From: JAAGZL01 sp050290785 | GTDB taxonomy: Bacteria > Pseudomonadota > Gammaproteobacteria > Chromatiales > Chromatiaceae | DNA length: 64,000 nucleotides | Reading direction: 5' to 3' | Assembly: GCA_050290785.1 (NCBI GenBank) | Contig: JBNKIR010000041.1 | Span: forward strand, 1-64,000 | Shown here: in pieces, positions 22,740 through 31,661 of the stretch | Numbering within the stretch: the first letter of the stretch is position 1 | Layout of the letters: each line of letters begins with the position of its first letter | Translations under genes and position numbers: made by a program | Notes under the pieces: generated by a model | Databases searched by the model: none | What the model saw: only the letters and a program-made list of their open reading frames with translations | What the model was told of the DNA's origin: nothing

Positions 22740-25580
22740 TTAGGACTTCTTCCGCTCGGCGTTCAGCCTGGTCTCCAGCTTTTTCCTGAATTGCAGGAGT
22801 TCCACCGTGGACCAGCGCTGTTCAATCGCAGAGCGGGTAAACTCGATGCCGGTAATATAGATGGGGTAATCATTGTTGCTGCCGCGTTGGGCCATGATGT
22901 ATTTTCCAACCGCATGAAACAGCCTGTCGCCATACTCCAGAGAACTGAATTCATGGTTGTCACATACCAGCAGATGGGGGGACTGGTCCAGATGTATGCT
23001 CTCTGTAATGAGCCTGAGTTCGGTATACTCCTCGTAGAACTGGTCCCGTGGCGGGACCCGTGACTCGGCCATCCAGTTGCCCTTGCGATCTTTGCTGAGG
23101 CTGAAGAACAGTGGGGCATCCAGCACCCCAGAGAGCCCGGTATCGTCTGTCTGCAAACTACGGGTAATCAGCAGGTCGCTGAAAAAACGCTTCTGCTGCA
23201 ACATCAGGTGTTTCTCGCTACCGCCGGGCATTTCCTGCTGAAACAGTGCGCCTTGCTCATCCAGTATGTAGAGTGTCGTCCCGTTCTGAGCGCTGTAGAA
23301 GTAGATCTGGATCTGGCCCTCAATGTTCTCCTGCATTATCAGGGGTAGCGGTGTGTCCTGCAGTGCATAGCTGTCTATGACCAGGGGACGGAAATGGGGT
23401 TGCGGTTGCCCCAGATTCTCCAACAACTCACCGTATGAATCGACACTGAAGTACGAGAAACCGTTCTGGTCCTTCTGTATGAGGTAGTAGTCATCATCCG
23501 CCTGAAACAGATAGCGGCTGTCCAGACCCTTTCCGTCCTGGCTGAAGCAGGCGCGTATTTCGTTGAACAGTGTTTCAACCCGTTTGGCTATGGCGGCAGC
23601 GCGGATGGAGGAGTGACCGAAGGCGGCAACCTCGGGGGCAGGCCGGTCAGGCCTGATATGCAGGGACAAGGTAAGGTAGCGGCAGATACTTTCGGCGAGT
23701 CCGGATGTGGAATCGTGATGGGTAATGAGCGTCTCACCCCAGCTGGTCACCAAAAGTTGTTGCAGTTGATTTACCAGGCTGGCATGGCCTGCCCCGAAGC
23801 TGAGGGCGTCGGATCTGTCGCTGGTGAGTTGCTTCCCCTCCTTGGAAAGGTGTTCCAGGGGGTCGGTGCCGGTATTGACGAACAGGGTGCAGGATTTAGC
23901 ATAGGCGGCATTGCTCAGGGCCGAGAGCGGGACATTCCCGGGGAAGAGGGCATGGCGACGCTTATACAGGCTGTTCAGCAGGGAACGCAGCTCCTGTGGC
24001 GCCACCGGACAGCTCTTGGGGAATAGAAACACCTTGGTGTTATGATCGGCCAGCTCATTTACCTGGATCCAGGAGAGCATCTCGATCAGGCTGAAGGCCT
24101 TTTTGATGGGTACGGCGGTGTCCGTTGCCCGCTCATCCACTTCGCCACAATAGAGCAACCAGTAGATTGCACCATCCATTGTCTCTATGTAGTGCAGCGA
24201 GAGTTGCTCCTCAACCAGATTTTTTGAGATACCCGGGTTGATGCTGTCCACCTTGCCCGGCTGTCTCTCCAATGCGGTATGGAGTTTGCGCCCCAGCAGG
24301 CTGAGCTCTTCCGGATCGATCTGACCGGATGCGGCATAGGTACGGGAAAATTCGGTGAGCATGTGATAGCTGTTGGTAAGTTCCCGCACCAGGATGTTGC
24401 GCTCCTCGATGACCCGTCCGATCTTCCATGAGTTGTGGGAATCGAGGCTGGACAGTTTCCCCTGTCTCCATCCCCAGGAATCCACCACGGACTGCATCAG
24501 CTGACGCTGCCAGGCCCTCTTGCGTACACGAATCTTGGTGCCGAGTTTCTGCTCGGCCTTGAAGTAGAAGCAGCGCCGCGCCAGCTCCAGACGCTCAGAC
24601 TCCTCCCGGGCCAACAGATACTGCTCTACCCGGTTGTACATCAGTATGTATGGGTCCAGGGCGTCCAGATCCAGGGTTCCGGAGTATATCTCCGCCTTGG
24701 CCACCTGACACAGCCAGCGAATGTTTGGATAGTCGCGGGAATAGGCCTCTATCAGCAACAGCTTGAGGACACTCTTATAGGGCGAGTCGATGCCCTTGTA
24801 CAGTTGCCAGCGGGCAGCGCTGAAAAACTCGTCCGCCGGGGTGTGCTCCAGACCGCCAAAGTCCAGACAGTCCAGGGGGTCGATAAACCGTTTGTGCAGC
24901 AACATGGCGGCATATTGGGTGTAGTTGTCCTCCTGATCAGGGGGCACCAGCCACCAGAGGGGATGGCGTCCGGCCAGCAGTATGCCGGTACGATAGAACT
25001 CCTCCAGCAACAGCTGTTTTTGAGTGGAACCGCTACTCTCGCGGGAGATGGCCTCACGGTCGCCACGCCGAAAGGCATCGACATTTATCAGGAAGATATG
25101 GACCTCAAGCTTCAGCTCGGCGGCCCAGAGCTCCAGACTCCTGGCCTTCTCCCGCAGGGCCTTCATTTGTTGCGGACTTAGCCCTTTATCGTGACAGAGC
25201 CAGACGTCGAAGTCGCTTCCGGAGGTGTGGGCTATGCTGCCGATGCTGCCCATCAGGTATAACCCCTGTATGTAGTAATTGCGACGCGCCCTCTTCTTGT
25301 AGGAAAAACTGCGTCCCAGCTTGCGCGCCGTTCTCAGCGCCGCCTGGGTAGGGTTATAGTCAGGTATGGAGCAGGGGGTGTCACTTCCGGTAAAACCGGG
25401 GAGTACCGGGTGGTTGATGTGGAACAGCAGTGGCAGGAGCGTTACGAAATCCTGTTGGGCGTTGCTCAGATCCTCCTCGATCCTGCGCAGCCTCTCGCGC
25501 TGGATGCCGCGAAAGCGGCGCCGTACCAGTTGCAGCTCCTTGCGTCCTATGCCATCAGAAAAATTTACTGCCTTGGCCAT
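22740..25580 (-). CDS. cyaA: Class I adenylate cyclase
   Basis: 946 residues, somewhat longer than the E. coli enzyme (848). The catalytic N-terminal domain has the nucleotidyltransferase block GLYLMGSIGSIAHTSGSDFD followed by VWLCHD, in which the Ser-Asp-x-Asp acidic pair binds metal. LKLEVHIFLINVDAFRRG and SGSTQKQLLLEEFYRTGILL are also class I signatures. The C-terminal half is the regulatory region, which in enterobacteria mediates control by glucose-transport proteins. It makes cAMP for Crp-type regulation. The gene ends about 90 bases before lptM and is preceded by the PAS-GGDEF gene after 13 bases. Confidence 0.96.
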   Translation of the reverse strand: MAKAVNFSDGIGRKELQLVRRRFRGIQRERLRRIEEDLSNAQQDFVTLLPLLFHINHPVLPGFTGSDTPCSIPDYNPTQAALRTARKLGRSFSYKKRARRNYYIQGLYLMGSIGSIAHTSGSDFDVWLCHDKGLSPQQMKALREKARSLELWAAELKLEVHIFLINVDAFRRGDREAISRESSGSTQKQLLLEEFYRTGILLAGRHPLWWLVPPDQEDNYTQYAAMLLHKRFIDPLDCLDFGGLEHTPADEFFSAARWQLYKGIDSPYKSVLKLLLIEAYSRDYPNIRWLCQVAKAEIYSGTLDLDALDPYILMYNRVEQYLLAREESERLELARRCFYFKAEQKLGTKIRVRKRAWQRQLMQSVVDSWGWRQGKLSSLDSHNSWKIGRVIEERNILVRELTNSYHMLTEFSRTYAASGQIDPEELSLLGRKLHTALERQPGKVDSINPGISKNLVEEQLSLHYIETMDGAIYWLLYCGEVDERATDTAVPIKKAFSLIEMLSWIQVNELADHNTKVFLFPKSCPVAPQELRSLLNSLYKRRHALFPGNVPLSALSNAAYAKSCTLFVNTGTDPLEHLSKEGKQLTSDRSDALSFGAGHASLVNQLQQLLVTSWGETLITHHDSTSGLAESICRYLTLSLHIRPDRPAPEVAAFGHSSIRAAAIAKRVETLFNEIRACFSQDGKGLDSRYLFQADDDYYLIQKDQNGFSYFSVDSYGELLENLGQPQPHFRPLVIDSYALQDTPLPLIMQENIEGQIQIYFYSAQNGTTLYILDEQGALFQQEMPGGSEKHLMLQQKRFFSDLLITRSLQTDDTGLSGVLDAPLFFSLSKDRKGNWMAESRVPPRDQFYEEYTELRLITESIHLDQSPHLLVCDNHEFSSLEYGDRLFHAVGKYIMAQRGSNNDYPIYITGIEFTRSAIEQRWSTVELLQFRKKLETRLNAERKKS

Positions 25581-25593
25581 CGGCAGAGATCCG

Positions 25594-26448
25594 TCAGTTG
25601 GTCATGGTCGCGTCTGTCTCTTTTGCTACAGCCAGCGCTTCCATGGAGCGTTTCATAAGCAGGCGCGCGTCATTCCCCTTCTGCCACTGCGCGATTCCGA
25701 TCTGCAGGCGTATGGTCAAATGGGCAATGTCCTCGGGCAGGCCGACGTCGACAAAATCGTTCTTTATCTTATCCAATAGTCTGGTTGCATCCTCTTCGCT
25801 GGTCTCCGGGAGGATCAGCATGAACTGGGAATCGCTCCAGCGCGCGATGAGATCCACCCAACGCAGACGATCGCGCAGATAACGGCTGACGGAAAGTATC
25901 ACCTCCTGGTTGAGCCCGTCATCTTCGATTTCGGCCTGTATCTCAACCACGGCCAGACAGAGCGGATTGGCGTAACGCCGGCTTCTGGTCACCTGGGCGC
26001 TCAACACCCTATGGAACGCCCGCTCGTTGGCCAGGCCGGTAAGCTCATCGGTAAGGGTCAGCTCCTCCACGTGTTGCCTCAGTCGGGTATTCTCCTCTTT
26101 CAGGCTTTCGTGTTCGCTGATGTCGGTAAAACAGCGCAGGGTCATGCCTCGCGACTCGGGTATTACGCGGGACTCCACCCTCAGCTGTCTGGCAGGCGCC
26201 CCATCGGGGAAGAGTTGCAGCTGTCCGTCTGGATGGAACAGACCCCTGAGTTCTGGGGATGGCATCTGATGTGAGGTGCGTCCGATGATCTCATCCGGCT
26301 GTCGCCTGAGGATGCTGCACAGGGCCGAGTTGATCGATTGCACGCAGCCTTCCTGATCCAGGATCAACAGACCGGCAGGACAGGCATTGAACCAATGTTC
26401 CTGGCAAATAGCGTTATTATTCTCCGTCATCTCTTTATTCTCTTGCAC
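25594..26448 (-). CDS. PAS-GGDEF protein with degenerate GGDEF motif
   Basis: 284 residues from GTG 26448; an ATG at 26430 is equally possible. The N-terminal PAS domain (about 15-115, CPAGLLILDQEGCVQSINSA) is followed by a short coiled coil (LKEENTRLRQHVEELT) and a GGDEF domain (LTDELTGLANERAFHRVLSA). The active-site loop, GGDEF in active diguanylate cyclases, reads SDSQF (ARWSDSQFMLILPET), so synthesis of c-di-GMP is unlikely and no RxxD inhibitory site is clear. It may act as a binding or sensing partner. It lies 13 bases upstream of cyaA on the same strand, suggesting coexpression. Confidence 0.83.
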   Translation of the reverse strand: MQENKEMTENNNAICQEHWFNACPAGLLILDQEGCVQSINSALCSILRRQPDEIIGRTSHQMPSPELRGLFHPDGQLQLFPDGAPARQLRVESRVIPESRGMTLRCFTDISEHESLKEENTRLRQHVEELTLTDELTGLANERAFHRVLSAQVTRSRRYANPLCLAVVEIQAEIEDDGLNQEVILSVSRYLRDRLRWVDLIARWSDSQFMLILPETSEEDATRLLDKIKNDFVDVGLPEDIAHLTIRLQIGIAQWQKGNDARLLMKRSMEALAVAKETDATMTN

Positions 26449-26509
26449 TGTTGTTTGTATCAGTTACCTACAGCGGCAGGGGAATAAAAATCTTTAACGG
26501 AAATTGGCC

Positions 26510-27892
26510 TCACATACTGATCATGGCCCGGGCCACAGCTATGGCCTCCCGCACCTGATCGGGCGCGGTCCCGCCTATGTGGTTGCGGGCCGCAACCGAT
26601 CCCTCAAGGGTCAGGCAATCAAATACGTCTCCCTCTATGCATGGCGAGAATGTCTGCAATTGGGCCAGCTCAAGATCGGCCAGATCGCATCCCAGCTCCA
26701 CGCAGAGCGCCACCGCCTTACCCACCACCTCATGGGCATCGCGGAAGGGCAGACCCTTGCGTACCAGATAGTCGGCCAGGTCAGTCGCCGTGGCGAACCC
26801 CTGTTGGGCCGCGCCACGCATGGCGTCGTGGCGGCAGCTTATGGCCGGGATCATATCCGCAAACACCTTGAGGCACCCCTTCAGATTGTCCACGGTGTCG
26901 AAGATGGGCTCCTTGTCCTCCTGGTTGTCCTTGTTGTAGGCCAATGGCTGCCCCTTCATCAGGGTGAGCAGGGCCATGAGATGACCAAAGATGCGTCCGG
27001 TCTTGCCCCGCACCAACTCCGGCACGTCCGGGTTCTTCTTCTGCGGCATGATGGATGATCCGGTACAGAAACTGTCCGAGAGCTCGATAAACCCAAACTG
27101 CGAGGAGGACCAGATGATGATCTCTTCCGAGAAACGCGACAGGTGCATCATTATAAGAGACGCCGCTGCGCTAAACTCGATGGCGAAGTCTCGGTCGCTG
27201 ACAGAGTCCAGGGAGTTTGCACTGGGGCGTTCGAAGCCCAGGAGTCCGGCGGTGTGATGACGGTCGATGGGATAGGTGGTACCAGCCAGGGCGGCAGAGC
27301 CCAGAGGCATGATATTGACCCGTTTATTGCAATCGGCCAGTCGGTCCCGGTCCCGTTGCAGCATCTCAAACCAGGCCATCATGTGGTGGCCAAAGGTGAT
27401 GGGCTGGGCGGTCTGCAGATGGGTAAACCCCGGCATAATGCTGTCGGCCTCGCGTTCGGCCATGTCCAGCAGGGCCTGCTGCAGACGCAAGACCTCTCCA
27501 CGGATGATCTCGATCTCGTCCCGCAGGTAGAGACGGATATCCGTGGCCACCTGGTCGTTGCGGGAGCGCCCGGTATGCAGCTTCTTGCCGGCGTCTCCGA
27601 TCGCCTCGGTCAGAGCGGATTCGACATTCATGTGGACATCTTCCAGCTGCACGGACCACTTGAAACCGCCCTGTTCGATGCGATCCTGAATCTGTCCCAG
27701 GCCGCTGATGATGGCGTCGCGTTCGGATTCTTCGATTATGCCTTGCTGGGCCAGCATTTTGGCGTGTGCAATCGAGCCCTGGATGTCATACTTGTAGAGT
27801 CTCTGGTCAAACTCGACGGATGCGGTAAAGGCCTCGACAAAGGCGTCCGTTGGTTCATTGAAGCGTCCGGACCAGAGTTTTTTCTCGCTCAT
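26510..27892 (-). CDS. argH: Argininosuccinate lyase
   Basis: 460 residues, usual length. It cleaves argininosuccinate to arginine and fumarate, the last step of arginine synthesis. The fumarase/aspartase signature GSSIMPQKKNPD is intact, with the N-terminal LWSGRFNEPTDAFVEAFTAS, EDVHMNVESALTE and TGRSRNDQVATD substrate-binding blocks, and HLQTAQPITFGHH containing the catalytic His. It is divergent from algZ; argH next to algZR-hemCD is the arrangement in Pseudomonas. Confidence 0.97.
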   Translation of the reverse strand: MSEKKLWSGRFNEPTDAFVEAFTASVEFDQRLYKYDIQGSIAHAKMLAQQGIIEESERDAIISGLGQIQDRIEQGGFKWSVQLEDVHMNVESALTEAIGDAGKKLHTGRSRNDQVATDIRLYLRDEIEIIRGEVLRLQQALLDMAEREADSIMPGFTHLQTAQPITFGHHMMAWFEMLQRDRDRLADCNKRVNIMPLGSAALAGTTYPIDRHHTAGLLGFERPSANSLDSVSDRDFAIEFSAAASLIMMHLSRFSEEIIIWSSSQFGFIELSDSFCTGSSIMPQKKNPDVPELVRGKTGRIFGHLMALLTLMKGQPLAYNKDNQEDKEPIFDTVDNLKGCLKVFADMIPAISCRHDAMRGAAQQGFATATDLADYLVRKGLPFRDAHEVVGKAVALCVELGCDLADLELAQLQTFSPCIEGDVFDCLTLEGSVAARNHIGGTAPDQVREAIAVARAMISM

Positions 27893-27973
27893 TATGGTTT
27901 GTTCCTGCAGCGGATAAGATTATTGGGAGATTATAACAGGAATGGTGTGACACCCAACGCATGGAAATAAAAA

Positions 27974-29038
27974 ATGACTGAAACGTCCAAAAAGAAAAAG
28001 TCCACGCTGACCATTGATGGTTGTTTCCTTCCGAACTTTTGCAGTGTACGGATGGTATTTGCCGTCGTCATAACCGCAGAGCTGCTGGCCCTGGTACTCT
28101 CACTGAGCGGCAGCGCGGTGAGTTCTGATTTCACCTCCAACCTGAGCCTCTACTCACTCTTTATCCAGTGGATCGCCCTGAGCTGGAGCGCATTGGTCTG
28201 CCTGCTGCGCCCCAGACTTTGCAAGATGGAGAATTGGGCCTCCGGTCTTCTGGTCTGGTCCCTGGTGCCGCTCCTTACCATCATCTTCAGCGAGCTTTAC
28301 CTTAATCTTTTTACGATGGAACGATCGGCGCCGGACCATTACTTTTTTCTGATAAAGGGCGTCTCCATCGGCACCATAGTATCCGCCCTGGCGCTGCGTT
28401 ACATATATCTGCAGTTCCTGTGGCGCAAACAGATCGTGGCCGAGTCCGGGGCGCGGCTGCAATCGCTACAGTCACGTATCCGGCCCCATTTTCTGTTCAA
28501 CAGCATGAACACCATCGCCAGCCTGATCCGAAGCAAACCGGAGATCGCAGAGGAGACCATATACGACCTGTCAGATCTGTTCAGGGCCAGCCTGTCTGAT
28601 GCCTCCAATCTCACCACCCTGGAAAAGGAGTTACAACTGGCGCAAGGTTATCTCAGGATCGAGGCACAGCGTCTGGGCGAACGACTGGCAGTGGAATGGG
28701 ATCTGGAGGAACTGCCTCTGGATGCACAGATGCCGGCCCTTATCCTGCAGCCCCTGCTGGAGAACGCGGTCTATCACGGCATTGAACCATCTCCGGATAT
28801 AGGCAAGATCCAGATAGTAGGTCGCTACCGGCGCCGACAGGTCAACATCTCGATTCGCAACACCAAGCCATCCACGCCGGATGCAAAGCACACTAACGGA
28901 AACCGTATGGCGCTGGACAACATAAAGCAGCGGCTCCAGGGACTCTATCAGGAACAAGCCGGCCTGACCCACAGTGAGGTGGAGGGCGATTATCAGGTAC
29001 GTATATTTTTTCCACACCCCTGGGACGAAGAAGCATGA
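27974..29038 (+). CDS. algZ: LytS/AlgZ-type sensor histidine kinase
   Basis: 354 residues. Four probable membrane helices lie in the first 150 residues (MVFAVVITAELLALVLSLSG, LFIQWIALSWSALVCLL and two more). A His_kinase domain follows, with the phosphorylated His in RIRPHFLFNSMNTIASLI, the N-box PLLENAVYHGIEPS, and a short GHKL ATPase domain ending QVRIFFP. It phosphorylates the response regulator encoded next, overlapping by four bases. In Pseudomonas the AlgZ(FimS)/AlgR pair controls alginate and type IV pili; targets here are unknown. Confidence 0.9.
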   Translation: MTETSKKKKSTLTIDGCFLPNFCSVRMVFAVVITAELLALVLSLSGSAVSSDFTSNLSLYSLFIQWIALSWSALVCLLRPRLCKMENWASGLLVWSLVPLLTIIFSELYLNLFTMERSAPDHYFFLIKGVSIGTIVSALALRYIYLQFLWRKQIVAESGARLQSLQSRIRPHFLFNSMNTIASLIRSKPEIAEETIYDLSDLFRASLSDASNLTTLEKELQLAQGYLRIEAQRLGERLAVEWDLEELPLDAQMPALILQPLLENAVYHGIEPSPDIGKIQIVGRYRRRQVNISIRNTKPSTPDAKHTNGNRMALDNIKQRLQGLYQEQAGLTHSEVEGDYQVRIFFPHPWDEEA

Positions 29039-29766
29039 AGATACTTGTCGTCGATGATGAGAGGCTGGCTCGAGAGCGTTTGGTGCAGCTCCTTGATGAT
29101 CTTGGTCCGAGCTATGAGTGTGCAGGTGAGGCTGGAAGTGGCATGGAGGCGATGGAACTGTGCTCCTCTCTGGATGTGGACCTGGTACTCATGGATATCA
29201 GGATGCCGGGCATGGACGGGCTGGAGGCTGCGGCCCGGCTTATGACTCAGGATCCGGCGCCGGCCGTCATCTTCGTAACCGCCTACGAAGAGCACGCGCT
29301 CGAGGCATTTGATCGCAATGCAGTGGATTATCTGCTGAAGCCGGTACGCCTGGAGCGCCTGCAGGCGGCATTGAATCGGGCCCAGGTCCTGAGCCGGGTG
29401 CAGCTTCAGGCGATGGATGAGCTCAGGGGCGAGGCGGAGGACTATGTCTATTCAAACTTTCGTGGCGGGGTCCTGCGCATACCGGTGGATGAGATCTTCT
29501 TTTTCCATGCAGAACAGAAGTATGTAGTGGCACGACATCCTGGTGGCGAGGCCCTGCTGGAGGAGTCTCTAAAATCCCTGGAGGAGCAGATGGGCGACCG
29601 CTTTCTGCGCGTTCACCGCAATGCGCTGGTGGCGAAGAGATACCTCAACGCCCTGGAGAAGAGATCTGACGGCCACTTTCTGGTCTGTTTCCGTGATATA
29701 GAGGATAGACTTGAGGTGAGTCGCAGACACCTGCCAGAGGTGCGTCGCTGGTTAAAGAGCGGTTGA
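29035..29766 (+). CDS. algR: LytTR-family response regulator AlgR
   Basis: 243 residues. Receiver domain 1-120 with the acidic pocket VVDDE, phospho-acceptor Asp in LVLMDIRMPGMDG and Lys in YLLKPVRLERL; LytTR DNA-binding domain about 135-240 (VDEIFFFHAEQKYVVARHPG, FLRVHRNALVAKRYL). It overlaps algZ by ATGA, so the two form one unit. hemC follows 79 bases later, as in Pseudomonas and related sulfur oxidisers. The receiver residues are all present. Confidence 0.93.
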   Translation: MKILVVDDERLARERLVQLLDDLGPSYECAGEAGSGMEAMELCSSLDVDLVLMDIRMPGMDGLEAAARLMTQDPAPAVIFVTAYEEHALEAFDRNAVDYLLKPVRLERLQAALNRAQVLSRVQLQAMDELRGEAEDYVYSNFRGGVLRIPVDEIFFFHAEQKYVVARHPGGEALLEESLKSLEEQMGDRFLRVHRNALVAKRYLNALEKRSDGHFLVCFRDIEDRLEVSRRHLPEVRRWLKSG

Positions 29767-29845
29767 GGCACAAAAAGGGCGCGCCGGATTTGCCACCCAG
29801 CCGTCTAACATTTAGCATGAGCCCTTTTCAGTTGGACCTTTCTCT

Positions 29846-30775
29846 ATGAGTGACCAGACAATACGTATAGCTACCAGAAAATCACCCCTGGCCCTGTGGC
29901 AGGCAGAGCATGTTGCCGCCGAACTGAAGAGGATCCATCCAGGCCTGGGGGTTGAGGTTCTGGGTATGAGCACCCAGGGCGACAAGATCCTGGACACACC
30001 CCTGGCCAAGATCGGCGGCAAGGGGCTGTTTGTAAAGGAACTGGAACAGGGCATGTTGGATGGGAGTGCGGATATAGCGGTCCACTCCATGAAGGATGTT
30101 CCGGCAGAGCTGCCTGAGGGGCTGCATCTGCCCATAATCATGGAGCGGGAGGACCCGCGGGACGCCTTCGTCTCCAATAAATACAGGACACTGGATGAGT
30201 TGCCGCACGGATCTGTAGTCGGCACCTCCAGCCTGCGCCGGCAGTGCCAGCTCGGTGCAGGCCGGCCCGATCTGCAGGTCGCCCCCCTGCGCGGCAACGT
30301 AAACACCCGTCTACGCAAACTGGACGATGGAGAGTTTGACGCCATCATCCTCGCCGCATCCGGACTGCTCAGGCTGGGATTTCAAGAGCGTATCACCTCT
30401 TTCCTGGAGCCGGAACAGAGTCTGCCGGCGATCGGGCAGGGGGCCCTGGGGATCGAATGCCGGGTGGACGACGAGCGGGTCAACGCACTGCTGGGGCCGC
30501 TGCTGCACGCGGATACCTCGGTATGCGTGCGGGCGGAACGGGCCATGAACCACCGCCTGATGGGAGGGTGTCAGGTCCCGATAGCGGGTTACGCCATCCT
30601 GCAGGGGGACGAGCTATATCTACGTGGCCTGGTGGGCGAGCCGGATGGTAGCAAGATAATTCGCGGAGAGCGCAGGGGCGCCCCGCAGGATGCCGAGGCC
30701 ATGGGTGTGGAACTGGCGGAAGAGTTGCTGGCCAATGGCGCGGAGCCGATCCTGAAAGAACTATATGGCGACTAG
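29846..30775 (+). CDS. hemC: Porphobilinogen deaminase (hydroxymethylbilane synthase)
   Basis: 309 residues. It polymerises four porphobilinogens into hydroxymethylbilane. Signatures: IRIATRKSPLALWQAEHVAA, ALPAIGQGALGIECR-like blocks, SMKDVPAELPEGL, GTSSLRRQCQLGAGRPDL, and the dipyrromethane-cofactor Cys in HRLMGGCQVPIAGYA. The gene overlaps hemD by 11 bases. It is separated from algR by a spacer with AAAAGGGC and GCCCTTTT arms (29774-29781, 29821-29828) that could pair over a long loop, significance unclear. Confidence 0.97.
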   Translation: MSDQTIRIATRKSPLALWQAEHVAAELKRIHPGLGVEVLGMSTQGDKILDTPLAKIGGKGLFVKELEQGMLDGSADIAVHSMKDVPAELPEGLHLPIIMEREDPRDAFVSNKYRTLDELPHGSVVGTSSLRRQCQLGAGRPDLQVAPLRGNVNTRLRKLDDGEFDAIILAASGLLRLGFQERITSFLEPEQSLPAIGQGALGIECRVDDERVNALLGPLLHADTSVCVRAERAMNHRLMGGCQVPIAGYAILQGDELYLRGLVGEPDGSKIIRGERRGAPQDAEAMGVELAEELLANGAEPILKELYGD

Positions 30776-31571
30776 CGGCACAGGTTGTGAACTGGGGGGA
30801 ATCGGGGTCCTGGTTACCCGCCCCAGCGGCCAGGCGGATGCACTGTGCCGGCTGATTACAGAGCATGGCGGCAGGGCGATCCATTTCCCGACCATCGTCA
30901 TCGGACCGTCACAGGACCGGGCGGTGGCCCAGGAGATCATCCACCGGATCGACGACTACCATATAGCCATATTCATCAGCCCCAACGCGGTACGATATGG
31001 CCTGGAACTGATGGGGAACAACAGCACACTTTCCGGGACCAGGATATGTGCCGTGGGCCAGGGTACGGCCCGGGTCCTGTCCGAGCACGGCATTATGGTG
31101 GATATCAGACCAGATGCCGGATTTGATAGTGAGTCCCTGCTATCCTTGCCGGACCTCCAAGAGGTATCCGGGAAAAGGATCGTTATCCTGCGCGGAAATG
31201 GGGGACGTGAGCTGCTAGCGCACACCCTGCGTCAACGTGGTGCCGAGGTGGAGTATGCCGAGGTCTATTCCAGGGTGCCTGCAACCACGGATGCGCAACC
31301 ACTGATCACCGCCTGGGACAGGGAGGTGGATATAGTCACGGCAACCAGCCGTGAGATACTGGACAACCTCTTCAGCCTGTTGGGCAATGCAGGGAAAAAC
31401 CGACTGTGTAAGACGCCGGTAGTGGTGGTGAGTGAACGCATAAGGAGTCGGGCGCTGGAACTGGGCTGCGCAAACGTGATTCTGGCGGAGGAGACATCCG
31501 ACCATGGACTGCTTAAAGCCATCTGCGGTTGGGACGCTAATAGTGGAGGCATCGGCGTTACTTCCCGATAA
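30765..31571 (+). CDS. hemD: Uroporphyrinogen-III synthase
   Basis: 268 residues. It closes and inverts ring D of hydroxymethylbilane to give uroporphyrinogen III. HemD is poorly conserved; recognisable are GVLVTRPSGQADALCRLI at the start, the AIFISPNAVRYGLELM strand, ICAVGQGTARVLSEHG, IVILRGNGGRELLAHTLRQR and ATSREILDNLFSLLG. The start at 30765 overlaps hemC by 11 bases. Position in the hemC-hemD-hemX-hemY run supports the call. Confidence 0.94.
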   Translation: MATSGTGCELGGIGVLVTRPSGQADALCRLITEHGGRAIHFPTIVIGPSQDRAVAQEIIHRIDDYHIAIFISPNAVRYGLELMGNNSTLSGTRICAVGQGTARVLSEHGIMVDIRPDAGFDSESLLSLPDLQEVSGKRIVILRGNGGRELLAHTLRQRGAEVEYAEVYSRVPATTDAQPLITAWDREVDIVTATSREILDNLFSLLGNAGKNRLCKTPVVVVSERIRSRALELGCANVILAEETSDHGLLKAICGWDANSGGIGVTSR

Positions 31572-31661
31572 GAACTACCTTTGCTAATCTTGATCTAATA
31601 GGTCTGTTTACAAACTGTATCCGGAATACCCGGATACCCCTAAACCATTCTCCTGGAATAA

